Positions 1 through 5,138 of a DNA stretch of 5,138 nt are shown one piece after another. Positions within the stretch are counted from its first letter, which is position 1. Each line of letters begins with the position of its first letter. Position numbers and translations under genes: made by a program. Origin of the DNA: Verrucomicrobia bacterium UBA3063 (GTDB lineage: Bacteria > Verrucomicrobiota > Verrucomicrobiia > Methylacidiphilales > Verrucolacustridaceae); assembly GCA_002366885.1 (NCBI GenBank), contig DFCD01000151.1, positions 37,428 to 42,565 of the forward strand, read 5' to 3'. The notes under the pieces are model-generated. The model saw only the letters and a list, made by a program, of their open reading frames with translations. It was not told where the DNA came from and did not search any database.

Positions 1-3000
1 TCCGCCCCGGTGGCCGCCGGGTTAGTTCCATAGGAAACCGCGACCTCGGTGGAATCGGCAAGGCTGCCATCGCTGACCGTGTGGCGAAGAAGATAAAGCC
101 CTGTCTGGTCAAAACGGACGGGGGTGTTGGAGGAGGAGGGTTGTTCCAGGGTCGGTGCTGACCCGGCGGGTGAGGAAACCACCGTCCAAAGGCGGGTCAG
201 GTTGTTGGAGGGGAGGCCGTCGTCGGTGGCGGAGGCTTTCAGAACCATGCCCGTGCCCAAGGGCACACTGATCCCGACGGGGCAACCCGGAGCGACGACC
301 GGAGCGGTGTTCACCACCACGACGGTCAGCACGGTGGAGGATGTGGCCGTTCCTCCGGGGGTGGTGATCCGAACAGTCCCGGAAGTCGCTCCCGTGGGAA
401 CCACCAAAGTCACCGTTTGGTTGTCGACGTTGGCAAAACTGGCGGCGGCTTTTCCCCCCACCGAGACCGAGGTGGCGCCGCCCAGATCCGTGCCCGTGAC
501 CGTCACGGTGGCTCCTGGAGCGGCGCTGGAGGGGGTGAAGGAGAGGATCGCAGGAGGGTTGGCGGCGGCGAGGGTCAGGGAGAAAACGGAACCGGCCTGG
601 TTGGAGACCCCTTTGGCCATCAGGGCGGAGTCGGCTTCCGCCGTTCCCGTGGAACCGGATCGGATAAGGATTCCCACCGGCGCCTGTTGTACGGTCATCC
701 CGGTGAGGGAAATGTTGAGGAAATCCATCCCGGAAATAGCGCCGATGTTGGAAAAACGGATGGCGGCGTAGCGCGTGGTGTCCACGGTGTTGTCGTGGAT
801 GTCCAGGTCCTTGAGGTCGGCGTACCAGGTTTGCAGGTCGATGGCCCCGGTTTGGTCGCCATAGCCGTCCAGGGAACCGGTTCGTTCCAGGGTGTTATTG
901 AAGATCTGGAGGATGGAGGGCCCGAAGGGATGGGCGTCCTGGTGGAATACCGTGTTCAGGCGGATGCCCGATCCCGCGACCTGATCCCGGATCAGGTTGT
1001 TTTGAATGACGTGGGCCTGACCCCCAAAAATCCCGATGCCGCCGGCTCTCCAGACGCATTCGATGGTGTTGTATCGGAAGGTCAGGCTCTGGCACTGGGG
1101 CCATCCGCCGGAGAGACCCGAGGACCAACTGGCCAAGCCATCGTCACCGTTTCCGCGGATGTGGCAGTTTTCCACGGTGCTGTAGCGGCTTCCCTGGGCC
1201 AGGTTGATGCCGTCCGCAAAGGTGTTCCGGAAGCGGCAGTTCCGGATGGTGGTCCCATGGGTAAAGTTGTTCGTCTCCCCGGCGTTGTACCAACCGGTCC
1301 AGATTCCGCATTGGGTCTGTTCCGCCCAGACATTCTCGATCAGGGAGTTGGTGGAAAACCACCCCTTGATGGCCTTGTAGCCATTCGGGGCGGAGTAGCG
1401 GCTTTCCTGGGATCCTTTCATGTAAAAGTCCCGCAGCTTGATGTTGGCCCCGCGTCCCTCGATGCCCCCCGATCCCTCCGATCCGGTCGAGGTGAAAAGG
1501 ATCTCCGTGTGCCACATGCCCGCCCCCTGGAGGGTGGTGTTGGGGAAGAGGGTCAGCTGCTGGTTGATCCGGTAGGTTCCCGCGGGAATGTAGACGCCTT
1601 TCCCGGCTGTCGTCGCCGCGCTGATGCAGGACTGGAAGGCAGAAGTGTCGTCGTTGGTGTCGGAACCGTTGGCGCCGTAGGCGGTGACGTTGAGATAGGC
1701 GGCGGCCAGGTTGGTGGGAGTGAACGACGAGCTCGTTTCCGCTTCGAGAACGTCGATCCAGACGGCGATATTGTCTCCGCTGTCCCGCCTGAGCTCCAGG
1801 GTGTCGCCGGCCTGGATCGGGGAACCCAGCTTGATGCGGGCCTCGTTGTAGCGCTTCAGGGGGGTGCGTCCGGTCCCGGCACTGTTGTATTCGTTCATCT
1901 GGCTATCGAAATAGACCCAGGCTTGGGCGGAGGTCAGGCTGACTTTTTGGCTGGTGACGGTCCCGTTGGTGGCGGTGACGCGCAGGGTCACCGTCCCGCT
2001 GGAACCGTCCGTCACGCTGTAGCGCAGGCAGAGCATGTTGGCGGGATCCGTGACCGTCCATTTGGCGGAAGCCCCGCTTCCGTTGAGCAGGATGCAGCCC
2101 CTTTTCTGGGCTTCCGCGGCGATGTTGGTGGCGCCCTCGGAGTAGGCGGAGGTGATTTTGGAGGCGGGGGAAACCAGGGTTTGGCAGTTATCCTCGTCAT
2201 AGCTGATCCAGGGAATCTGCATGCCGTTGACCACCGGCGAGGTGATCCAGAGTTGGGAGGAGGCGGCAACATCACGGATCGTCATGGTGGGAGTGGCTCC
2301 GCTGGCGACGCCTGTCAGCGCGTTGGAACCGCCCGCATCCAGGAAACGGAGCGATCCGCCGCTGGTTTCCCGGAGGAAAGCCTGGCGGGTGTCGGCGGCA
2401 TCGGGAAGGGAGGCCGTGATCGTTCCGGTCCCGGCGGGAGTCCTGAGGGCGGTGCCCGAGGAGCGGTTGACGATCCAGCTGAAGTTGGTGTTGGTGGTGC
2501 CCTGGAGGAACCACTGGCCGGAAGGGGATGCCCCCGGATCGGTGGAGGTCATGCGGGGCGTTCCGTCGGAGGCGGTCTCGAGATAGCAGCTGTTGCTGGC
2601 GTTGCGGATCCGGAAGTAGATGGGGGTCGAGGCCAGAAAAGTCGGGGCGTTCGATCCGGTGGTGGCATCGGACAGCATCAGGGCGTTGAGGTAGCCCAGG
2701 GATCCGTTGGCTCCGCGGAAGCGCAGGTACAGCGTCCCGGAGGCGGAGGGCTGGAGGTTCGGAATCACTGCGACCTGGTTCCGGTTGTGTTGGGAAACAT
2801 CCGAGGAGTTTTGCACGTTGAGATTGGCGGATCCGGCGGACTGGGCGAGGGCGGCATCGCGGTAAACCTCGTAGGTTGTCGCGGTGTCGGTCGAATATTT
2901 GTGGGAGCCGAAAAGGGTCAGCTGGTAGGTGAGGGCGGCATCAAGTCCGCGCAGGACCAGCCGTCCGTTGGAGGAGTCAACGTAGTCAAAACCGGCTTCC

Positions 3001-3389
3001 CGAATTCCCAGGGCCCCCAAAGCCGCCGCATCCAGGTCGGTGAGGAGAAGGTTGGCCGCAAGGTTGGCGGCATCCGTTGGTCCGGCTGGACCGTTAAAGC
3101 TGTCCGTGCCAACCCCGCTGACCGTGACAAAACCCAAACTGATCGGTCCGGTGATGTTGGAGGAATCCCGAAGGGTGATGGCATTGGTGTCCAGAGGTGC
3201 CAATCCGTTCCAGTAGTTGCCATTGGTGTCGGGATTGGGAGCGTTGACACCCCGAAACGAAGAGGAGGTTCCAAAATCGACCAAATAATTTCTGGCTTGA
3301 AGCGCAGGGGAAAACGCGTGGGTGCAGGCAACCAGCACCAAAATTTTTTGGAAGCGTTTCACCAAGGGAAATCTAGTCGGTAGTGTCAT
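1..3389 (-). CDS. Secreted multi-domain GH87 family glycoside hydrolase (alpha-1,3-glucanase/mycodextranase type), 3' end outside window
   Basis: The frame is open for 1129 codons from ATG 3389 to the left edge. Domains in order: signal peptide (1-32); a module found also in the upstream gene (about 35-240); ricin-type beta-trefoil (about 256-383, with GQW and SQLW motifs); CBM35/CBM6-like module (about 390-550, starting IPWISY and ending WIDVLEAE); right-handed beta-helix (about 564-930) opening with the pectate-lyase-3-like pattern NVTAYGANGSDTNDDT and VYIPAGTYRI; IPT/TIG domain (about 944-1022); and a PKD-like domain from about 1025. In the helix, FADGINL and GNGDDGLA supply D726, D749 and D750, whose spacing matches the catalytic aspartates known for GH87. 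The family hydrolyses alpha-1,3-glucosidic bonds in alpha-1,3-glucan or nigeran, outside the cell; which substrate applies here cannot be read from sequence. Other in-frame starts are ATG 3443, ATG 3407 and GTG 3362; none has a strong Shine-Dalgarno. ATG 3389 gives a normal signal peptide. A polysaccharide lyase on the same fold is the main alternative. Confidence 0.85.
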   Translation of the reverse strand, partial: MTLPTRFPLVKRFQKILVLVACTHAFSPALQARNYLVDFGTSSSFRGVNAPNPDTNGNYWNGLAPLDTNAITLRDSSNITGPISLGFVTVSGVGTDSFNGPAGPTDAANLAANLLLTDLDAAALGALGIREAGFDYVDSSNGRLVLRGLDAALTYQLTLFGSHKYSTDTATTYEVYRDAALAQSAGSANLNVQNSSDVSQHNRNQVAVIPNLQPSASGTLYLRFRGANGSLGYLNALMLSDATTGSNAPTFLASTPIYFRIRNASNSCYLETASDGTPRMTSTDPGASPSGQWFLQGTTNTNFSWIVNRSSGTALRTPAGTGTITASLPDAADTRQAFLRETSGGSLRFLDAGGSNALTGVASGATPTMTIRDVAASSQLWITSPVVNGMQIPWISYDEDNCQTLVSPASKITSAYSEGATNIAAEAQKRGCILLNGSGASAKWTVTDPANMLCLRYSVTDGSSGTVTLRVTATNGTVTSQKVSLTSAQAWVYFDSQMNEYNSAGTGRTPLKRYNEARIKLGSPIQAGDTLELRRDSGDNIAVWIDVLEAETSSSFTPTNLAAAYLNVTAYGANGSDTNDDTSAFQSCISAATTAGKGVYIPAGTYRINQQLTLFPNTTLQGAGMWHTEILFTSTGSEGSGGIEGRGANIKLRDFYMKGSQESRYSAPNGYKAIKGWFSTNSLIENVWAEQTQCGIWTGWYNAGETNNFTHGTTIRNCRFRNTFADGINLAQGSRYSTVENCHIRGNGDDGLASWSSGLSGGWPQCQSLTFRYNTIECVWRAGGIGIFGGQAHVIQNNLIRDQVAGSGIRLNTVFHQDAHPFGPSILQIFNNTLERTGSLDGYGDQTGAIDLQTWYADLKDLDIHDNTVDTTRYAAIRFSNIGAISGMDFLNISLTGMTVQQAPVGILIRSGSTGTAEADSALMAKGVSNQAGSVFSLTLAAANPPAILSFTPSSAAPGATVTVTGTDLGGATSVSVGGKAAASFANVDNQTVTLVVPTGATSGTVRITTPGGTATSSTVLTVVVVNTAPVVAPGCPVGISVPLGTGMVLKASATDDGLPSNNLTRLWTVVSSPAGSAPTLEQPSSSNTPVRFDQTGLYLLRHTVSDGSLADSTEVAVSYGTNPAATGA
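322..560 (-). other. IPT/TIG domain after the catalytic helix
   Basis: Residues about 944-1022 read AILSFTPSSAAPGATVTVTG, then LGGATSVSVGGKAA and GTVRITTPGG, the standard IPT/TIG pattern (Ig-like fold, spacer or binding domain in secreted proteins). It is followed by a PKD-like domain beginning NTAPVVAPG and containing GLYLLRHTVSDG, which is cut by the left window edge. Confidence 0.7.
1140..1214 (-). other. Predicted GH87 catalytic aspartate cluster
   Basis: The coding bases run from GAC (D726, in FADGINL) to GAC GAT (D749 and D750, in GNGDDGLA). In characterised GH87 alpha-1,3-glucanases of Bacillus and Paenibacillus, as I recall them, three essential aspartates lie at positions n, n+23 and n+24; the spacing is the same here. 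All three residues are present, so the enzyme is probably active. Confidence 0.75.
1740..2222 (-). other. CBM35/CBM6-like carbohydrate-binding module preceding the GH87 helix
   Basis: Residues about 390-550 show IPWISYDEDN at the start, a GATNIAAEAQ segment, CLRYSVTDGSSGTVTLRV in the middle and the closing AVWIDVLEAE. A module of this type, ending with a strand that runs into the beta-helix, commonly precedes the catalytic domain in GH87 and related beta-helix enzymes. The assignment rests on overall pattern and position; the family number is uncertain. Confidence 0.55.
2241..2624 (-). other. Ricin-type beta-trefoil lectin domain of the GH87 protein
   Basis: Residues about 256-383 begin IYFRIRNASNSCYLE and continue with GQWFLQG, then FSWIVNRSSGTALRT, and end with SSQLWIT. 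The repeated pattern of a hydrophobic strand, an N-x-SG turn and a closing QW is typical of RICIN-type trefoils, in which each QW marks the end of a subdomain. Such domains usually bind sugars and attach the enzyme to its substrate. The middle subdomain is the least typical, and the sugar cannot be predicted. Confidence 0.65.
2668..3287 (-). repeat. Unnamed beta-rich module, copy C (N-terminal in the GH87 protein)
   Basis: This protein-level repeat of about 205 residues directly follows the signal peptide. Landmarks in order are LVDFGTSSSFR, DTNGNYWN, GTDSFNGPAG, FGSHKYSTDT, a Y-rich TTYEVY, HNRNQVAVIPNL, GTLYLRFRG and GYLNALMLSD. The same landmarks in the same order occur in copy B of the upstream gene, and the second half also in copy A. 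I cannot tie it to a named family; the length and pattern suggest an extracellular beta-sandwich, perhaps carbohydrate-binding in the way of malectin or galactose-binding-like folds. That fold suggestion is inference. Confidence 0.75.
3294..3389 (-). other. Signal peptide of the GH87 protein
   Basis: Residues 1-32 from ATG 3389 have a basic stretch (VKRFQK), a hydrophobic core (ILVLVA) and an ALQA ending that suits signal peptidase I cleavage before RNYLVDFG, where the first module begins. An LVAC sequence at residues 19-22 also fits a lipobox, so lipid anchoring at Cys22 is possible. If translation begins at GTG 3362 the peptide becomes a compact MKRFQK-type leader; if it begins at ATG 3443 the basic region is unusually long (about 30 residues before the core). 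Confidence 0.7.
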
Positions 3390-3412
3390 AAAATCAACGG
3401 GTTGCATGAAAT

Positions 3413-3440
3413 AAAAAAGACCCTTTTTCGGGGTCTTTTT
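3413..3440 (-). terminator. Intrinsic terminator downstream of the upstream gene, possibly bidirectional
   Basis: On the minus strand AAAAAGACCC pairs perfectly with GGGTCTTTTT (10 bp) around a 7-base loop (CGAAAAA), followed by further T-rich bases (TATTT). It starts 24 bases after the TAG of the upstream gene, the normal place for a rho-independent terminator. The stem is nearly symmetric, so the plus-strand reading also ends in a T-run. It is odd in lying only 5 bases before the ATG at 3407 and 24 bases before the ATG at 3389 of the GH87 gene, so it may instead act as an attenuator or as an mRNA-end stabiliser with partial read-through. The rest of the gap (3441-3463) shows no clear promoter. 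Confidence 0.8.
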
Positions 3441-3463
3441 CATGGGGCGTTATCCCTTTTTTG

Positions 3464-5138
3464 CTATGGAGCCGTGGCCTTGAGGCGAAGGAAGAGGCGA
3501 TCTCCTGAGCGAGGAACCGTAAAGTCCCTCCTTTGGGAAACCCCGGCAGTGGCGCCTGCCTGACTGGCGGAAGGGGAGCCGTTGCCGGCGACCGGAGTCC
3601 AGGGACCCGTGACGCTGGGGGCGGTTTCCGCAATGATCATCGGGGCGGGGTTGGTCCGGACAACCGCGCTGAGCACCAGGTCGGTTGCGGAGGAGGAGAC
3701 CTGCGGGGGAGTGACAGCGGAGCTGGGGGAAACCCCTCCCAGTGCGTAGCGCATGAGAGGCGAAACACCGTCCGCGTCCGGCGCGCCGGCGTTCGCCGGC
3801 AAGATCACGGCGACCACCCGGCTGTCGATGGTGCGGTTGCCTGCGGCGTCCTGCGCCGTGTAGGTGATGGTCTGGTTGCCGAGGATGGCGGTGTTCACGC
3901 TGACCGGATTTGTGGTCAGGCTGGTAACCCCGACGTTGTCCGAGGCAGAGGCTCCGGGATCCGTGTACACCTGTCCCCACTCCACCGAGGAGGCGCCCGG
4001 ATTTAGGGTGATCACCGGCGGCGTGGTGTCGGAGCCGGAGGCCGAGCCGATTTCCTCGATCGACATGGCGTTGAGGAATCCGCCATCGGTGCCGGACCCC
4101 GTGAGCCGGAGGTAGATGGCCCCGTTGGTGTTGGGGGAAATGTTGGTGATGGTGGCGACCTTGTTGGTGTTGTGCAGCCAGGCCGAGGTGGGATCGCGGT
4201 GGGCCAGATTCGCCGATCCCAAAAGCGTGGTGAAACCGGAGTCGCTGTAAATTTGGTAGGTGCTGTTGGTACTGTTGTCGAATTTGTGGGAGCCAAAGAA
4301 TTTCAAGGTAAACTTGTGAGTTGGATTCAGGCCGGCGATCTCCATCCGCACGTTGGTCCCGCGGATATAATCCATCACGGCGGCCTTGGATCCGCCTAGG
4401 GCCCCGAGGGCGGAAGATACCACCGTGGCGTTGGCGATGTCGGTGGCGGTGACGGGGATGTTGGTCACAGCGCCGGCGGGACCGTTGTAGCTATCGACAC
4501 CGAAAGTTGTCCCCAAGAGAAAGCCAAAATCAACCGTGGTCGCTGTTCCGCCCGTGTTGACCAAGTCCTGCCAATATTTCAGCTCATCAACGGAGTTCCA
4601 AAGATTCCCGTTGCTGTCAGCTCCCACCACCGAGGCCGAGCGGTATTGAGCCGAGGAGCCAAAATCCACCAGGATGGTTTGCAGGACGGAATTGGTTGGC
4701 GCGGGGGTAACCGGCACGTTGTCATCGATCATCAGGGAATTGATGTAACCGATGCCGTTGGTGCTGCCCCGGACCTGAAGGTAAAGGAAACCGAGGGTGG
4801 TGGGGTGAAGGTTGTTGATCACTGCCACATTGTTGGAGTTGTGGTTGCCCCCGTTACCCACCACCAGCGTGGAGGTTCCCAGGGTGGTGGGGGGGAAGTT
4901 CGGATCGACCGGCTGGGCGTCATATACCGTGTAAACCGTGCTGGTGTCTGCGGCGTACTTTTGGGAGCCGAAAATCGCCAAGGTGTAGGTCCTGGCCGGA
5001 TCCAGTCCGTCCAAAGCGAGCACGAAGGGGCTGGCCACACCATTTGCGTCCGTGGGGGAGCAAATATAGTCAAAAGCCGCTTTTTTCTCCGCGAAATAAC
5101 CAAGGCTGGCTGCATCCAGGACAGCGTTTGTGTAGCTG
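3464..5138 (-). CDS. C-terminal part of a large secreted/surface protein with two repeat modules, an Ig-like domain and a verrucomicrobial-type C-terminal tail (5' end outside window)
   Basis: The frame is open from the right edge to a TAG at 3464-3466, giving 557 residues. The GTG at 5038 is internal: the reading continues upstream of it with residues that align to the sister module, for example AAFDYICS against AGFDYVDS in the downstream protein. Residues 1 to about 139 are the end of one module, about 154-362 a complete second copy, about 373-444 a DUF5011/HYR-type Ig-like domain (DTTPPVITLNPG, then YTDPGASASDNVGV and TYTAQDAAGN), and about 449-557 a tail with DADGVSPLMRYALGG and the ending FLRLKATAP. 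That tail is one I associate with large exported Verrucomicrobiota proteins; its role is unknown, possibly sorting or anchoring. The missing N-terminal part may hold a catalytic domain, so no enzyme function can be given. The shared modules and same orientation as the GH87 gene suggest a joint role in extracellular polysaccharide use. Confidence 0.85.
   Translation of the reverse strand, partial: SYTNAVLDAASLGYFAEKKAAFDYICSPTDANGVASPFVLALDGLDPARTYTLAIFGSQKYAADTSTVYTVYDAQPVDPNFPPTTLGTSTLVVGNGGNHNSNNVAVINNLHPTTLGFLYLQVRGSTNGIGYINSLMIDDNVPVTPAPTNSVLQTILVDFGSSAQYRSASVVGADSNGNLWNSVDELKYWQDLVNTGGTATTVDFGFLLGTTFGVDSYNGPAGAVTNIPVTATDIANATVVSSALGALGGSKAAVMDYIRGTNVRMEIAGLNPTHKFTLKFFGSHKFDNSTNSTYQIYSDSGFTTLLGSANLAHRDPTSAWLHNTNKVATITNISPNTNGAIYLRLTGSGTDGGFLNAMSIEEIGSASGSDTTPPVITLNPGASSVEWGQVYTDPGASASDNVGVTSLTTNPVSVNTAILGNQTITYTAQDAAGNRTIDSRVVAVILPANAGAPDADGVSPLMRYALGGVSPSSAVTPPQVSSSATDLVLSAVVRTNPAPMIIAETAPSVTGPWTPVAGNGSPSASQAGATAGVSQRRDFTVPRSGDRLFLRLKATAP
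4050..4676 (-). repeat. Unnamed beta-rich module, copy B (complete, upstream protein)
   Basis: About 209 residues, with landmarks ILVDFGSSAQYR, DSNGNLWN, GVDSYNGPAG, FGSHKFDNST, a STYQIY segment, HNTNKVATITNI, GAIYLRLTG and GFLNAMSIEE. They match copy C block by block. The linker between copies A and B is short (about 15 residues, rich in Pro and Thr), so the two modules sit in tandem in front of the Ig-like domain. Confidence 0.75.
4721..5138 (-). repeat. Unnamed beta-rich module, copy A (N-terminal half outside window)
   Basis: The visible second half has AAFDYICS, LDGLDPARTYTLAIFGS, QKYAADTSTVYTVY, HNSNNVAVINNL, GFLYLQVRG and GYINSLMIDD, matching copies B and C. Its first half, with the DFGSS and NGPAG blocks, would lie to the right of the window edge. 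Confidence 0.7.

Noticed and set aside
417..3383. A 988-codon open frame on the plus strand
   Set aside because: It lies in exact antisense register with the GH87 gene, so its stops correspond to TTA, CTA and TCA codons, which this GC-rich gene avoids. It ends exactly where the GH87 frame has CTA as codon 3. The translation is a low-complexity Gly/Arg/Val product with no recognisable domain.
3785..3800. Perfect inverted repeat GCCGGCG-TT-CGCCGGC
   Set aside because: It lies inside the coding sequence for the linker before the C-terminal tail (Ala/Pro/Gly codons), has a loop of only 2 bases and no T-tract; GC-rich codon use explains it.
3533..4006. A 157-codon plus-strand frame opposite the upstream gene
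   Set aside because: It is in the same antisense register as the upstream gene and has a Gly/Arg-rich translation without motifs, so it is a mirror of the DUF5011 and tail coding region.
3464..5038. GTG at 5038 as the start of the upstream gene
   Set aside because: The frame stays open to the right edge and the residues before the GTG align with the sister modules, so the GTG is an internal valine codon.
1..5138. tRNA, rRNA, CRISPR, insertion sequence or transposase
   Set aside because: Almost every base outside 3408-3463 is accounted for by the two coding frames; no such elements are visible.

Overview
The window is GC-rich and almost completely filled by two large genes, both read on the minus strand and both cut by the window edges. 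The upstream gene (right side, 5138 to 3464) is present only as its C-terminal 557 codons. The downstream gene (left side, from about 3389 down to base 1) has its start here but runs off the left edge after 1129 codons. Both encode multi-domain secreted or cell-surface proteins. The protein style points to a Verrucomicrobiota bacterium: repeated beta-sandwich-like modules, Ig-like domains, and a C-terminal tail with a DADGVSPLMRYALGG stretch followed by a predicted beta-rich end. This assignment rests on remembered family patterns, not on a search.

The downstream gene is the informative one. It encodes a signal peptide, an unnamed module of about 205 residues, a ricin-type beta-trefoil lectin domain, a CBM35/CBM6-like carbohydrate-binding module, a right-handed beta-helix of glycoside hydrolase family 87 (alpha-1,3-glucanase/mycodextranase type), an IPT/TIG domain and the start of a PKD-like domain. 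The three aspartates expected for GH87 catalysis are present with the expected 23/24-residue spacing (D726, D749, D750, counting from the ATG at 3389).

The upstream gene fragment carries one incomplete and one complete copy of the same unnamed module, then a DUF5011/HYR-type Ig-like domain and the C-terminal tail. Its N-terminal part, which would show any catalytic domain, lies beyond base 5138.

The 56-120 bases between the genes hold a perfect 10-bp hairpin with a T-tract, a good intrinsic terminator for the upstream gene. It lies almost on top of the start of the downstream gene, and the downstream reading frame is open back through the hairpin to an ATG at 3443. The start codon and promoter of the GH87 gene are therefore uncertain.

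The two genes probably belong to one extracellular polysaccharide-degradation locus aimed at alpha-1,3-linked glucans (fungal wall, nigeran or bacterial exopolysaccharide), with the shared module perhaps binding the same target. No RNA genes, mobile elements, CRISPR arrays or plus-strand genes can be supported.
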